Below are positions 1 through 9,412 of a stretch of 64,000 nt of DNA, piece after piece. Numbering within the stretch: position 1 is the first letter of the stretch; each line of letters begins with the position of its first letter. Position numbers and translations under genes: made by a program. Origin of the DNA: Actinophytocola algeriensis (GTDB taxonomy: Bacteria; Actinomycetota; Actinomycetes; Mycobacteriales; Pseudonocardiaceae); contig NZ_JACHJQ010000004.1 in the NCBI RefSeq assembly GCF_014203735.1, forward strand, positions 909,591 to 973,590, read 5' to 3'. The notes under the pieces were generated by a model that did no database searches, was not told the origin of the DNA, and saw only the letters and a program-made list of their open reading frames with translations.

Positions 1-1
1 G

Positions 2-397
2 CTGGTCGCCCGCGCCTACGCCGCCGACCGCGCCAGGTGGGCCCACCTGCTCCGCTACGACCCCGACGAGCGGTTCGCCGTGCTCGTCGAGGCGACCGAT
101 GAGCAGGAGATCTGGCTCATGAGCTGGCTGCCCGGCCAGGAGACCGACCACCACGACCACGGCAACGCCACCGGTGCGTTCACGGTCGTGTCGGGCTCGC
201 TGACCGAGCACGTGCTGCACCGGGGCGTCGCGCTGTCGTTGTCAGCGGGTCAGTCCCGGGTGTTCGGGCCGGGCTACGCACACCACGTGCGCAACGAGGG
301 CCCGGACCCGGCGGTGACCCTGCACGTCTACCGCGGGACCCGCACCAACCGCGCTGTGTTCGGTGGGCTCGCTCCGCTCGGCGCTTCGCGAACCTGA
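2..397 (+). CDS. Cysteine dioxygenase family protein (5' end missing)
   Basis: Probable type I cysteine dioxygenase, a cupin iron enzyme that oxidises L-cysteine to cysteine sulfinate in the cytoplasm. The reading frame is open from the window edge, so the N-terminus is missing; the GTG at 80 is internal, because the upstream codons (WAHLLRYDPDERFAVLVE) read as family sequence. The cupin motif with metal ligands is visible as LPGQETDHHDHGNATGAF, followed by SGSLTEHV. The third ligand is expected in the GYAHHVRN segment, followed by LHVYRG. The last residues run into a GC-rich repeat-like sequence, so the extreme C-terminus may have drifted. Family assignment is good; the substrate is inferred from the family. 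Confidence 0.8.
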   Translation: MVARAYAADRARWAHLLRYDPDERFAVLVEATDEQEIWLMSWLPGQETDHHDHGNATGAFTVVSGSLTEHVLHRGVALSLSAGQSRVFGPGYAHHVRNEGPDPAVTLHVYRGTRTNRAVFGGLAPLGASRT

Positions 398-482
398 TTC
401 CGGCGTCTTCCTTCCTGCGCTGCGCAGTCGCTCGTGGCCGAGCTCCCTGCGCTGCTCGTCAGTCCAGACGCCGGCGGTCCGC

Positions 483-1157
483 TCATTGCGGACCGTCCTG
501 CCTCGTTCGCGAGCTGACGTAGTCCGGCACGCCGACCTCCGGCGGGAGGTGCTCGCACGGTTCCGGCGTGCCCCAGGTCCGCACGAGCGGCAGCACCCCC
601 GCCCAGCTCGCGCCGATCCGGTCCGGGGTCAGGTCCTCCGGTTCCTCACCGGGGCCGCCGGAGCGGATCTTGACCGCCGCCTCGTGCAGGTCCAGCGCCA
701 GCACGGCTGTCTTCGCGAACTCCTGCGGGCTCGGGCCACGCGCCTGGTCCCACGAGCCGGGCGCGATGTGCTCGGTGATCACGCGCAGCGCGTTGAGCTT
801 CGCGTCCGGGTCGGTGACCGGCCGGGCCGCGCCGTGGATGGTGGCGGAGCGGTAGTTGACGGAGTGGTGGAACACCGCGCGGCTGTAGATGACGCCGTCG
901 AGCAGCGTCACGTTCACGCACACCTCCGCGCCGGCACCCGCGCGCAGGCTCGCCGCGCCGGTCGACCCGTGCACGTACAGCGTGCCGTCCTCGTGGCCGT
1001 ACCCGGTCGGCACGACCACCGGGTGCCCGTCGGGAGTCACGAACGCGAGGTGGCAGATCAGTCCGGCGTCGAGCACCCGCTCCAGCGCGGCGCGGTCGGT
1101 CACGCCCCGCTTCTTGCCGCGTTGGATGGTGCTGCGTGGAGTCGGTGAGAGCGTCAC
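483..1157 (-). CDS. Pyridoxamine 5'-phosphate oxidase-like flavoprotein
   Basis: A 224-residue split-barrel FMN-binding protein of the PNPOx-like superfamily. The N-terminal half carries the typical strand pattern (LICHLAFVTPDGHPVVVPTGYGHEDGTLYVHGS), then SRAVFHHSVNYRSATIHGAARPV. It is longer than minimal family members and probably acts as a cytoplasmic flavin-dependent reductase or oxidase. The substrate cannot be read from sequence. It is divergent from a MocR-type regulator that starts 72 bp away, so the two probably share a control region. The last residues (SSRTRQDGPQ) look non-conserved. True PdxH is only one member of this superfamily, so I do not call it pdxH. Confidence 0.85.
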   Translation of the reverse strand: MTLSPTPRSTIQRGKKRGVTDRAALERVLDAGLICHLAFVTPDGHPVVVPTGYGHEDGTLYVHGSTGAASLRAGAGAEVCVNVTLLDGVIYSRAVFHHSVNYRSATIHGAARPVTDPDAKLNALRVITEHIAPGSWDQARGPSPQEFAKTAVLALDLHEAAVKIRSGGPGEEPEDLTPDRIGASWAGVLPLVRTWGTPEPCEHLPPEVGVPDYVSSRTRQDGPQ

Positions 1158-1228
1158 GCCTCCTACTGTGACGAGTAGAGTGGCATCATTGAAGGGCCAC
1201 GACCCATCGATTCTGGAAGGCCACTTTC

Positions 1229-2611
1229 ATGGCCGAGACCCCCGTTCTGCCGGTCACGCTGGACCGCGAGTCGCCGGAGCCGCTGGCCGTGCAGCTGGCA
1301 GAACAGCTCCGCGCCGCCGCGGGCGACGGCAGGCTTCGCAGCGGTGACCGGCTCCCGTCGACCCGCGCGCTCGCCGGTGAGCTGGGGGTCAGCCGGACCG
1401 TCACGGCCGCGGCCTACGAGCAGCTGCACGCGGAGGGCTGGATCGCGGGCAGGCACGGATCGGGCACCTACGTCACCACCTCGCCACCCGGCATGCTGCG
1501 CGCCGACCGGAAACCGGCGCGCCGCGACACCGGGCGGGACGACGTCGTCGACCTCACGCCGGGTTCGCCGTGGGCGGAGGGCATCGAGCAGGCGGCGTGG
1601 CGGCGGGCGTGGCGCGCGGCCTCGCACGTGACGCCGATGGTGCGGCCGCAGCGGGCCGGGCTGCCGGAGTACCGGGCGGCGGTCGCCGAACACCTGCTGC
1701 GCCACCGCGGTCTGCGCATCGGCGACAGCGAGGTGCTGCTGGCGACCTCGGGCACCAGCTCGGCCGTCGCGGAGCTGGGCCGTGCCGTGCTGCGGCCCGG
1801 TGACATGGTGGCCGTCGAGGAACCCGGCTATCAGCGGGCGGTCGGTGCGCTGCGCACCGCGGGCCTGCGGGTCGTGCCCGCGACCGTCGACGCCGACGGG
1901 CTGCTCGTCGAGGCGATCCCGGCGAACGTGCGGGCTGTGTACTGCTCGCCCGCACACCAGTACCCGCTCGGCGGCCGCATGTCCGCCGCCCGCCGGGTCG
2001 CGCTGGTGGAACGGGCGCGGGAACAGGGCTGGCTCGTGGTGGAGGACGACTACGACGGCGAGCTGCGCTACGACGTGGCCCCGCTGCCGCTGCTGGCCGG
2101 GCTGGCCCCGGACGTGGTCGTGCACCTCGGTACCACGAGCAAGATCCTCACGCCGACGCTCGGCATCGGCTGGCTGGTGGCGCCGCCGTCCGTGGTCGCG
2201 GCCGTGCTCGCGCACCGCGACGCGACCGGCATCGGGCCCGCGCCGGCCGGTCAGCTGGTGGTCGTGGAACTGGCGCGCGGCGGCGACCTCGGCAGGCACC
2301 TGCGCCGGTTGCGGCGCGAGCTGTCGGAACGGCGGACGCTGGTCGTGGAAACGCTGGTGCGCGGCGGGGTCCGGGTGCTCGGCGACGACGCGGGCGCGCA
2401 CGTCGTGGTGCCGGTGGCCTCTGCCGAGGACGAACGCGAGCTGGTGCGGTCCGGCCTGGAGCGCGGTCTGCTGCTCGACGGGCTCGCGCGCCACCACGTG
2501 GGCAGGGCCCGCTGGTTCGGCGTCGCGCTCGGCTACGCGGCCTGCTCCCGTGACCAGCTCAAACGGTCCCTGCCGGTGCTCGTCGAGCTGGCGGGACCCG
2601 GCGCCGGGTAG
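1229..2611 (+). CDS. MocR/PdxR-type regulator (GntR helix-turn-helix fused to aminotransferase fold)
   Basis: A 460-residue transcription factor of the MocR subfamily. Residues about 10-80 form a GntR winged helix ([26 protein letters not shown], then GSGTYV). The remainder is a fold-type I aminotransferase domain with [27 protein letters not shown] and the predicted PLP-binding lysine K305 in [12 protein letters not shown]. Such proteins bind PLP and regulate vitamin B6 or amino-acid genes. The target here is probably the divergent PNPOx-like gene, inferred from position. The ATG start agrees with the family N-terminus. It lies 11 bp upstream of ddl, so the two may be partly co-transcribed. 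Confidence 0.92.
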   Translation: MAETPVLPVTLDRESPEPLAVQLAEQLRAAAGDGRLRSGDRLPSTRALAGELGVSRTVTAAAYEQLHAEGWIAGRHGSGTYVTTSPPGMLRADRKPARRDTGRDDVVDLTPGSPWAEGIEQAAWRRAWRAASHVTPMVRPQRAGLPEYRAAVAEHLLRHRGLRIGDSEVLLATSGTSSAVAELGRAVLRPGDMVAVEEPGYQRAVGALRTAGLRVVPATVDADGLLVEAIPANVRAVYCSPAHQYPLGGRMSAARRVALVERAREQGWLVVEDDYDGELRYDVAPLPLLAGLAPDVVVHLGTTSKILTPTLGIGWLVAPPSVVAAVLAHRDATGIGPAPAGQLVVVELARGGDLGRHLRRLRRELSERRTLVVETLVRGGVRVLGDDAGAHVVVPVASAEDERELVRSGLERGLLLDGLARHHVGRARWFGVALGYAACSRDQLKRSLPVLVELAGPGAG

Positions 2612-2622
2612 GGTCGCGAGCC

Positions 2623-3720
2623 ATGGCCAGCCAAGAACGCGTCCGCGTCGCAGTGGTGTTCGGTGGGCAGAGCACGGAACACACGGTGTCCTGTGTGTCC
2701 GCGGCGAGTGTGCTCGCGAACCTGGACCCGGAGCGGTTCGAGGTCCTGCCGGTCGGCATCACGCCCGACGGCTCGTGGGTGCTCGGCCCGGCCGACCCCG
2801 CGACGCTCGCGATCGACGGCCGCACGCTGCCGACCATCACCTCCGGCACCGCGCTGACCCTGCCTGCCGACCCGACGTCCGCGAGCCTCGTGGTGCTCGA
2901 ACGCGGTCGCGAGGGCGAGATCCTGTCCGCTGTGGACGTGGTGTTCCCCGTGCTGCACGGTGCCTACGGCGAGGACGGCACGATCCAGGGGCTGCTCGAG
3001 ATGGCCGGCCTGCCGTACGTGGGTGCCGGGGTGCTGGCGAGCGCGGTGGCCATGGACAAGGAGTTCACGAAGAAGGTCCTCAAGGCCGAAGGCCTGCCGG
3101 TCGGCCCGTACGAGGTGCTGCACCGCGGCGACGCTTCCCTGACCGGCGAGCAGAAGGACCGCCTCGGGCTGCCGGTGTTCGTGAAGCCCGCGCGGGCCGG
3201 TTCGTCGACGGGCATCACGAAGGTGTCGGACTGGGCCGAACTCGACGAGGCCATCGCCACCGCACGCGCGATCGACCCGAAGGTGCTCGTCGAGTCGATG
3301 ATCGTCGGCCGCGAGGTCGAGTGCGGCGTGCTGGAGTTCCCCGACGGCCGCGTCGAGGCGTCCCTGCCCGCGGAGATCCGCATCCTCGACGACGCGCTCG
3401 AGTTCTACGACTTCGAGACCAAGTACCTCGATGACACGGCCGAGCTGGACATCCCGGCGAAGCTCGACGACGCGATCACCGACAAGCTGCGCACCATGGC
3501 GGTGAAGGCCTTCCACGCACTCGACTGCCAGGGCCTGGCCCGCGTGGACTTCTTCGTCGGCCCGGACGGCACCCCGATCATCAACGAGCTGAACACCATG
3601 CCGGGCTTCACCCCGACGTCGGCCTACCCGAAGATGTGGGCCGTCACGGGCGTCGACTACCGCACACTCCTGTCGACCCTGATCGACACGGCCGTCGCCC
3701 GCGGCACGGGACTCAGGTAA
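2623..3720 (+). CDS. ddl: D-alanine--D-alanine ligase
   Basis: This enzyme joins two D-alanines with ATP to make the dipeptide that ends the peptidoglycan stem peptide. It acts in the cytoplasm. The 365-residue length is standard for actinobacterial Ddl. Visible features are the N-terminal [14 protein letters not shown], the ATP-grasp entry [14 protein letters not shown], the phosphate-binding loop [13 protein letters not shown], and the metal and substrate segment [32 protein letters not shown]. The ATG start follows the MocR gene closely. Its last 8 bases overlap the convergent DUF3515 gene. Position beside DUF3515 and thiL matches mycobacterial ddlA. Confidence 0.97.
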   Translation: MASQERVRVAVVFGGQSTEHTVSCVSAASVLANLDPERFEVLPVGITPDGSWVLGPADPATLAIDGRTLPTITSGTALTLPADPTSASLVVLERGREGEILSAVDVVFPVLHGAYGEDGTIQGLLEMAGLPYVGAGVLASAVAMDKEFTKKVLKAEGLPVGPYEVLHRGDASLTGEQKDRLGLPVFVKPARAGSSTGITKVSDWAELDEAIATARAIDPKVLVESMIVGREVECGVLEFPDGRVEASLPAEIRILDDALEFYDFETKYLDDTAELDIPAKLDDAITDKLRTMAVKAFHALDCQGLARVDFFVGPDGTPIINELNTMPGFTPTSAYPKMWAVTGVDYRTLLSTLIDTAVARGTGLR

Positions 3721-4279
3721 CCGGCAGGACCTTCGCGATCGTCTCCGACATCTCCTGTACCACGCCTGTGCCGGCGTCATCGGGGATCGTCAGCGCGACG
3801 TACACCGGGCGGTCGACCGTGTACCAGGTGCTGGCGCCCTCACCCTCGACCAGCAGCCACTTCACCTTCGAGATCGCGCTCGAGATCTCGCGCAGGCTCT
3901 CGGTCGGCGCGTGCTCGGGCTTGGGCAGCCCGCAACGCAGCACGACCGGCTCGCCCCGGTCGCCGGCCCACGCGGCAGCGGCCGGGGGAGCGGGGTCGGC
4001 GAGCGGGAGCCGTGCCAGCTCGTCGCCCTTGCTCGGGAGTTTCGCGGGCAGCGCGCCGACGAGCTTCGCGCACTCGGGTGCGTTCGCGTCCGGTGCGTCG
4101 ACACCGGCCAGTGCGAGCGGACCGGTGCGGGGCGCCTGCGACGTGGTGGTGGTCGGGGCGGCCTCGTCGGACTCGCTGCCGCCGAGGACCTGGCTCGCGA
4201 TGATCACACCCGCGACGAGCACCGCGGCCAGCCCGGCCGCGACGAACAGGGTCACACGGGACAGAGGTTGCTCGGACAC
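3713..4279 (-). CDS. DUF3515 membrane-anchored protein
   Basis: A 188-residue protein with one N-terminal membrane segment ([21 protein letters not shown]) and an extracytoplasmic domain. That domain contains the DUF3515 pattern: an early Cys ([17 protein letters not shown]), a [18 protein letters not shown] motif and a C-terminal [18 protein letters not shown] segment. Two cysteines could form a disulfide. Function is unknown in the family. Genes of this type recur between ddl and thiL in Actinobacteria, which suggests an envelope-related role but does not prove one. The gene is convergent with ddl, overlapping by 8 bases. Confidence 0.85.
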   Translation of the reverse strand: MSEQPLSRVTLFVAAGLAAVLVAGVIIASQVLGGSESDEAAPTTTTSQAPRTGPLALAGVDAPDANAPECAKLVGALPAKLPSKGDELARLPLADPAPPAAAAWAGDRGEPVVLRCGLPKPEHAPTESLREISSAISKVKWLLVEGEGASTWYTVDRPVYVALTIPDDAGTGVVQEMSETIAKVLPVT

Positions 4280-4298
4280 GCCCCAACTACAGCACGTC

Positions 4299-4532
4299 TC
4301 AGAGATGGACCACCGGGCAGGTGAGGGTCCGCGTGATGCCGTCCACGTTCTGGATGCGCGCCACGACCAGCTGACCCAGCAGGTCGACGTTGTCGGCTTC
4401 CGCCCGCACGATCACGTCATAGGGTCCGGTGACATCCTCCGCGGTCGTCACACCCTGGATCTGTGCGATCTTGGCCGCGACCGCGGCGGCTTGGCCGACC
4501 TCGGTCTGAATGAGGATGTATGCGTGGACCAC
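4299..4532 (-). CDS. Stand-alone Lrp/AsnC ligand-binding (RAM) domain protein
   Basis: A 77-residue protein consisting only of the RAM domain of Lrp/AsnC regulators, with no DNA-binding helix-turn-helix. The core reads VHAYILIQTEVGQAAAVAAKIAQI, then the glycine-containing TGPYDVIVRAEADNVDLLGQLV. Such small proteins form ring-like oligomers that bind amino acids or act as stress-related ligand sensors. The partner here is unknown. It is divergent from thiL, with about 100 bp between the two start sites. Confidence 0.9.
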   Translation of the reverse strand: MVHAYILIQTEVGQAAAVAAKIAQIQGVTTAEDVTGPYDVIVRAEADNVDLLGQLVVARIQNVDGITRTLTCPVVHL

Positions 4533-4634
4533 GGCGCGCCCCTTCGTGTCTAGCCGGACTCAAGAGGTAGGAACGTGAGCAGCAAAAGGTACCGCAGTTC
4601 CGGATCGTTTGGGGATCCGACTATCGGAGGTGTC

Positions 4635-5612
4635 GTGGCCGACAATAGAGGAGGCCCAGCTCATGATCCACCCGAGACCGTCGCGGACGTGGGTGAGTTC
4701 GGGCTGATCGGGCGGGTCACGGCGGGGCGCAAGCAACCGCCGACGACGCTGATCGGGCCGGGTGACGACGCCGCGCTCGTCGCCGCGGCCGATGCCAGGG
4801 TGGTCGCGAGCACCGACGTGCTCGTCGAGGGCGTCCACTTCAGACTCGACTGGTCGACGCCGGAACACGTTGGGCGCAAAGCGATCGCGGTCAACATGGC
4901 CGACATCGCCGCCATGGGTGCGGTGCCCACCGCACTGCTCGTCGGCCTCGCCTGCCCGAAGACCACACGGGCCGAGGTGGCGGAGGCGCTCGCCGCCGGC
5001 ATGTGGGAGGAAGCGACCCGTGCCGGTGCCGGTCTCGTGGGCGGCGATGTGGTCACCGCGAGCGAGATCGTGATCTCTGTCACCGCATTGGGCGATCTAC
5101 AGGGACGCGAGCCGGTCACCAGGGGTGGCGCCATGCCCGGTGACGTGGTCGCGGTGGCGGGCCGCCTCGGCTGGTCGGCGGCCGGGCTCGCCGTCCTGGG
5201 GCGCGGGTTCCGCTCGCCGGTGCAGGTGGTCGGCGCCTACCGGGTGCCGGAACCGCCGTACGAGGCCGGTCCGCAGGCCGCGTTGGCCGGCGCGACCGCG
5301 ATGATCGACATCTCCGACGGGCTGCTCGCCGACCTCGGCCACATCTGCGAGGAGTCCACAGTGGCCATCGACGTGCGGACCGACCTGCTCGAGGTGCCGC
5401 AGCGGCTGGTGGACGTGTCGACCGCCCTGGGCGCCGACCCCGTGCACTGGGTGCTGACCGGTGGCGAGGATCACGCACTGGCCGCGACCTTCCCCGACGC
5501 GGCCGCCATACCGGCCGGCTGGCGTGCGATCGGCAGCGTGACCAGGGGAACCCTGGTCACCGTCGACGGCGGGAAGTACGAAGGCGGGGCCGGTTGGCAG
5601 CATTTCCGGTGA
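4635..5612 (+). CDS. thiL: Thiamine-monophosphate kinase
   Basis: Phosphorylates thiamine monophosphate to thiamine diphosphate, the last step of vitamin B1 cofactor synthesis. Family signatures are GPGDDAAL, STDVLVEGVHF, VNMADIAAMGAVPTALLVGLACP, GGDVVTASEIVISVTALG, MIDISDGLLADLGH and TGGEDHALAATFP. I chose the GTG at 4635 because a GGAGG sits just upstream and family homology begins soon after it. A longer frame opens at a GTG at 4575, which also has a plausible ribosome site (AGGTAGGAAC). The 60-base difference leaves the start uncertain by 20 residues. Confidence 0.93.
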   Translation: MADNRGGPAHDPPETVADVGEFGLIGRVTAGRKQPPTTLIGPGDDAALVAAADARVVASTDVLVEGVHFRLDWSTPEHVGRKAIAVNMADIAAMGAVPTALLVGLACPKTTRAEVAEALAAGMWEEATRAGAGLVGGDVVTASEIVISVTALGDLQGREPVTRGGAMPGDVVAVAGRLGWSAAGLAVLGRGFRSPVQVVGAYRVPEPPYEAGPQAALAGATAMIDISDGLLADLGHICEESTVAIDVRTDLLEVPQRLVDVSTALGADPVHWVLTGGEDHALAATFPDAAAIPAGWRAIGSVTRGTLVTVDGGKYEGGAGWQHFR

Positions 5613-5640
5613 GGGCGGTGCGTGCGTCAGAATCCCGGGC

Positions 5641-6120
5641 GTGCGGATCGAAGTGCGGACCTACGACCACCCCGACGCGGTGGCCCTGATCGCGGACGTG
5701 CAGCAGGAGTACGTCGTGCGCTACGGCGACGTGGACCTGACGCCCGTCGACCCGGCGGAGTTCTCACCGCCGCTGGGGTTGTTCCTCGTCGCGTACATGG
5801 ACGACGAGCCCGCCGCGTGCGGTGGCTGGCGGGCGCACGACGACAGCGACAACGACGTCGAGTTGAAACGGATGTACGTGCGGCCCGCGTTCCGCGGTCT
5901 CGGTCTCGCGCGGGCCGTCCTCGCCGAACTGGAGCGGACGGCGGCCGCGGCGGGGTACGCCCGGCTGATCCTGGAAACCGGCAGCAAGCAGCCGGAGGCG
6001 ATCGCGTTGTACACGTCGGCGGGGTACACGCCGGTGGCACGGTTCGGGTACTACGCCGAGGCGCCGGAAGCGGTGCACCTCGGGAAGTCGTTGGAGGTCG
6101 CGTGCCCGTCTACGCCCTAG
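5641..6120 (+). CDS. GNAT family N-acetyltransferase
   Basis: A 159-residue single-domain acetyltransferase. The acetyl-CoA binding motif A is clear (LKRMYVRPAFRGLGLARAVLAELERTAAAAGYARLILETGSKQPEAIALYTSAGY, positions about 80-133). The N-terminal half contains the strand pattern ending in PAACGGWRAHDD. The acceptor is unknown. The gene starts with GTG and overlaps the downstream carbonic anhydrase gene by 19 bases, so the two are probably translated together. Confidence 0.9.
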   Translation: MRIEVRTYDHPDAVALIADVQQEYVVRYGDVDLTPVDPAEFSPPLGLFLVAYMDDEPAACGGWRAHDDSDNDVELKRMYVRPAFRGLGLARAVLAELERTAAAAGYARLILETGSKQPEAIALYTSAGYTPVARFGYYAEAPEAVHLGKSLEVACPSTP

Positions 6121-6623
6121 GTGACAAGGAACCCACGATCCACCCCGACGCGTACGTGCACCCGGACGCGACGGTGATCGGCGACGTCACCATCGGCGCG
6201 TTCGCGTCGGTGTGGCCGCGGGCGGTGCTGCGCGGCGACGCCGGTTCGATCACGGTCGGCGCGCGCACTTCCGTGCAGGACGGCACGGTCGTGCACTGCA
6301 CCCAGTGGCACCCGGCGGTCATCGGCGCGGACTCGGTGGTCGGCCACAACGCCCACATCGAGGGCGCGACGGTCGGCGAGGGGTGCATGATCGCGTCGGG
6401 TTCGGTGCTGCTCAACGGATCCGTGGTCGAGGACGGCGCCGTGCTCGGCGCGGGCGCGGTGATGTCGTTCAACGGTCATCTGCCCGCGCGCCGCATGGCG
6501 CTGGGGGTACCCGCCAAGGTCCGCGAGGGCTACGAGGTCCCGGCGGACATGGTGTCGGGCATCGTGGAGAACTACGTCCAGCGGGTTTCCGAGTACAAGG
6601 CGGGGCTCCGCGAGCTGTCGTAG
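6102..6623 (+). CDS. Gamma-carbonic anhydrase-like left-handed beta-helix protein
   Basis: A 173-residue hexapeptide-repeat protein of the gamma-class carbonic anhydrase/PaaY family. Repeats begin at [20 protein letters not shown]. The expected zinc-binding histidines lie in [26 protein letters not shown]. The following turns ([36 protein letters not shown]) end in the family-typical GVPAKVR. I chose the GTG at 6102 because GGAGG lies 5-9 bases upstream; the same frame is open further upstream but that part is antisense-like. Actual catalysis is not certain, as many members act on other substrates. Confidence 0.9.
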   Translation: MPVYALGDKEPTIHPDAYVHPDATVIGDVTIGAFASVWPRAVLRGDAGSITVGARTSVQDGTVVHCTQWHPAVIGADSVVGHNAHIEGATVGEGCMIASGSVLLNGSVVEDGAVLGAGAVMSFNGHLPARRMALGVPAKVREGYEVPADMVSGIVENYVQRVSEYKAGLRELS

Positions 6624-6645
6624 GCGAAGGGATAAAGTCGCGCGG

Positions 6646-7323
6646 GTGACCGCACGACCACTGCACGAGATCGTCGAATCCGGGTGGGCGGAAGCGCTCG
6701 CGCCCGCCGCCGGCCGCATCGCCGCCATGGGGGAGTTCCTGCGCGCGGAGATCGCCGCGGGCCGCGAGTACCTGCCGTCCGGGGAGAACGTGCTGCGGGC
6801 TTTCCAGCAGCCGTTCGCGGACGTGCGCGTGCTCATCGTCGGCCAGGATCCGTACCCCACGCCGGGGCACCCCATCGGCCTGTGCTTCTCGGTGGCGCCG
6901 GACGTCCGGCCCCTGCCGAAGAGCCTGGTGAACATCTACAAGGAGTACAGCGAGGACCTGGGCCACCCGTTGCCGTCCAACGGCGACCTCGGCCCGTGGA
7001 CCGAGCGCGGTGTGCTCCTGCTGAACAGGGCGCTGACCGTGCAGCCCGGCAGGCCGAACTCCCACCAGGGCAAGGGGTGGGAGGAGGTCACCGAGCAGGC
7101 GATCCGTGCGCTGGCCGCACGTGGTGGTCCGCTGGTGGCGATCCTGTGGGGCCGCAACGCGCGCAACCTGAAGCCGCTGCTGGACCCGGTGCCGTGCATC
7201 GAGTCGGCGCACCCGAGCCCGCTCTCCGCGCACAACGGCTTCTTCGGCTCGCGCCCGTTCAGCCGCGCGAACGAGCTGCTGGAGAAGCAGGGCGCGACGG
7301 CGATCGACTGGAAGCTCCCGTAG
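6646..7323 (+). CDS. ung: Uracil-DNA glycosylase
   Basis: Removes uracil from DNA to start base-excision repair. The 225-residue length matches family 1 enzymes. The water-activating loop [17 protein letters not shown], the [20 protein letters not shown] segment and the minor-groove intercalation loop [22 protein letters not shown] are all present with canonical residues. Translation starts at a GTG 22 bases after the carbonic anhydrase gene. The position between thiL and rpmB is shared with mycobacteria. Confidence 0.97.
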   Translation: MTARPLHEIVESGWAEALAPAAGRIAAMGEFLRAEIAAGREYLPSGENVLRAFQQPFADVRVLIVGQDPYPTPGHPIGLCFSVAPDVRPLPKSLVNIYKEYSEDLGHPLPSNGDLGPWTERGVLLLNRALTVQPGRPNSHQGKGWEEVTEQAIRALAARGGPLVAILWGRNARNLKPLLDPVPCIESAHPSPLSAHNGFFGSRPFSRANELLEKQGATAIDWKLP

Positions 7324-7480
7324 GCCTACCGCACTGGTGCGTGTCCTGTGATCCTTGTGCGAAGTCCCGGCCTGATCAGCAGTTACCTCAGGGGAACGTG
7401 ACGGTACTCAGCCACCAACCGCCTGCGGTCTTCGGGTGTCGCTGGGTCGGGACCAACACTTTTGAATCCGGGGAGGCGGA

Positions 7481-7849
7481 CTAGAAGGCCGGGGCGTCGA
7501 TGGTCCAGCGCCACGTGCCGTCCGGTTGGCGCCGCGCGACCTCGGCCGTCGTGCCGCCCGCTTCCTCGGTGCCACCGTCGGGGGTCGCCACCCGGGCGTG
7601 CCAAATGGCGGACGTCAGGGCGATGTCGCCGGAGACGATCACCTTGCGGGTCTCGCCCTCGATGTGCTCGATGGTCGACAGCAGCTCGTCGACCATCGCA
7701 CGCAGCGCGGTCTCGCCGGTGCGGGTCGAGCCGTCGAGGTGCACCGCCGTGCCGGCAGGCTCGTAGAGCGCGAGCAGCGTGTCGGCATCCTTGTCGTTGA
7801 TGGCCGCGGCGAACAGCTTGTGCAGCTCCGCGGGTTCGGTGGCGGTCAT
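7481..7849 (-). CDS. SnoaL-like / NTF2-fold protein
   Basis: A 122-residue protein of the YybH/SnoaL-like NTF2 fold. It shows the typical start ([26 protein letters not shown]) and the C-terminal strand pair ending [12 protein letters not shown]. Proteins of this fold are small cone-shaped enzymes or ligand binders, and the substrate cannot be inferred. It is transcribed divergently from the LuxR regulator at 7968, with 118 bp between starts. The LuxR protein could therefore control it, which is an inference from position only. Confidence 0.85.
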   Translation of the reverse strand: MTATEPAELHKLFAAAINDKDADTLLALYEPAGTAVHLDGSTRTGETALRAMVDELLSTIEHIEGETRKVIVSGDIALTSAIWHARVATPDGGTEEAGGTTAEVARRQPDGTWRWTIDAPAF

Positions 7850-7967
7850 GGGCCCTCCTCGGGTCGTCGGTGTGCTGACGAACAGCCGACCACGCGTGCC
7901 CCGGACGCCACCATCCCGTGTTCACGGGGGTTCTCCGGCCGGGCACGGTCGGCGATACTGGCGTTCG

Positions 7968-8987
7968 ATGAACCCGCGTGACGAGGCAAGAGCGATCGAG
8001 AACGCGTGCGCCACGGCCAGGTCCTTGCCGGACATGTTCGCCGAGGTGGCGGACGGTCTGACGCGTGTCGTGCCCACCGACGCGTTCTGCCTGAACGGCC
8101 TGGACCCCGTCACCCTGGGGGAGACGTTCGCCCACCACAACCTCCGGCCAACGCCCGACCTCATCGCGCGGTTCTTCGAGATCGAGACCGGGGGACAGGA
8201 CGTCAACGCGGTGCCGGTGCTCGCCCGCGACCCGGTCGGTGCCGCGACGCTGCACCAGACCACCGGCGGAGATCCGGCGCGCAGCGCCCGGTACCGGGAC
8301 GTGCTGCGCCCCCTCGGTCTGGCCAGGGAACTGCGTGTCGTGCTCCGGGACCGGCGGGTCCCGTGGGGGATGGTGAACCTCTTCCGCGGCGGCGGCTCAC
8401 CCGACTTCTCCGCCGAGGAGGTGCGGTTCGTCGCGTCACTGGGCCGGACGATCGCCGACGGCGTCCGCCGCACCCTGGTGCTCGGCGCGGTCGACGCCGG
8501 GCAGGACGAGCCCGGTCCCGGCGTGCTGATCGTCGACCTGGCACGCCCGGAGCGGGTGCACCACAGGTCGGCGACGGCCGAACGCCTGCTGAGCGGGCTT
8601 GGCGACGCCGACTGGCACCTGGCCAAGGTCGCGCGGCAGGCGTACGCGACGGGGAGGTCCGCGCAGAGCCAGGTGTGTTCCGGTAGCGGGCGCTGGCTGA
8701 CGCTGCACGCCGAGCCGTACGACGGCGCCCTGGTCTCTGTCGTCGTCGAGCCGACCCGTCCGGCCGACATCGCCCGCCTCGTCGTCGAGGCCTACGGCCT
8801 GTCCGCCCGGGAGCAGGAGATCGTCCGGCTGCTCGCCCACGGCCACACCAACGCCGAGATCTCCCGGCTGCTGGGGCTCTCCCCGCACACTGTCGGCGAC
8901 CACGTCAAGAGCGTCTTCGGCAAGCTGGCCGTGCGCAGCAGGACCGAACTGGTCGCGCGCCTGTTCGTGGCACCGGCCACCGGGTGA
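7968..8987 (+). CDS. LuxR family regulator with N-terminal GAF-like sensor region
   Basis: A 339-residue transcriptional regulator. The C-terminus is a canonical LuxR/NarL helix-turn-helix ([43 protein letters not shown]). The N-terminal 150 residues resemble a GAF sensor region, with a strand-helix pattern around [34 protein letters not shown]. The ATG at 7968 fits because upstream codons read into the divergent gene's control region. The signal is unknown. Its 3' end faces rpmB across a strong shared terminator. Confidence 0.88.
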   Translation: MNPRDEARAIENACATARSLPDMFAEVADGLTRVVPTDAFCLNGLDPVTLGETFAHHNLRPTPDLIARFFEIETGGQDVNAVPVLARDPVGAATLHQTTGGDPARSARYRDVLRPLGLARELRVVLRDRRVPWGMVNLFRGGGSPDFSAEEVRFVASLGRTIADGVRRTLVLGAVDAGQDEPGPGVLIVDLARPERVHHRSATAERLLSGLGDADWHLAKVARQAYATGRSAQSQVCSGSGRWLTLHAEPYDGALVSVVVEPTRPADIARLVVEAYGLSAREQEIVRLLAHGHTNAEISRLLGLSPHTVGDHVKSVFGKLAVRSRTELVARLFVAPATG

Positions 8988-9001
8988 ACGGGGAGACAGC
9001 A

Positions 9002-9033
9002 AACCGGGCCGCTGGCGATGCCAGGGCCCGGTT
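9002..9033. terminator. Bidirectional intrinsic terminator between luxR and rpmB
   Basis: A hairpin made of AACCGGGCC paired with GGCCCGGTT and an inner CTGG/CCAG pair. It is placed between the convergent ends of the LuxR gene and rpmB. It is strong in either direction, although it lacks a long U tract. Confidence 0.8.
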
Positions 9034-9056
9034 CTGTGATCTTGTGGCGCTCGGTA

Positions 9057-9248
9057 TTACCCGCGCGTGACCTTGCCTGCCTTCAGGCAGGAGGTGCACA
9101 CGTTCAGACGCTTGCGCTGCGAAACACCGATCTTCGCGTGCACGGTCTGAATGTTCGGGTTCCACCGGCGGCTCGTACGCCGGTGCGAGTGCGAGACCGA
9201 CTTGCCGAAGCCTGGCCCCTTGCCACAGACGTCGCAGACGGCAGCCAC
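9057..9248 (-). CDS. rpmB: 50S ribosomal protein L28
   Basis: A 63-residue bacterial L28. The sequence [24 protein letters not shown] contains one CxxC pair, and [12 protein letters not shown] contains the second. This is the zinc-ribbon (C+) form of the protein. I placed the start at the GTG at 9248, which follows AAGGAG with normal spacing; the open frame continues upstream but is not L28-like. It is divergent from the DAK2 gene, as in related actinobacteria. Confidence 0.96.
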   Translation of the reverse strand: MAAVCDVCGKGPGFGKSVSHSHRRTSRRWNPNIQTVHAKIGVSQRKRLNVCTSCLKAGKVTRG

Positions 9249-9412
9249 GTCAGGCACTCCTTTCAACAGTGGAAACTGGCCGACCGGCCAGCAAGCTCGC
9301 GGCCCGGCTCGCGCCGGGCAGGCATGACCAGGGTAACGGCTCGCGATCGGGCCTTCCAAACCGGCCCACTAGTCTGCCGCAAGACCCACCCGTACGGCAT
9401 GTGGAGGCCGCG

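Noticed and set aside
7324..7480. tRNA-like sequence around TTTTGAATCCGGGG
   Set aside because: The T-loop-like piece has no matching stems or acceptor arm on either strand.
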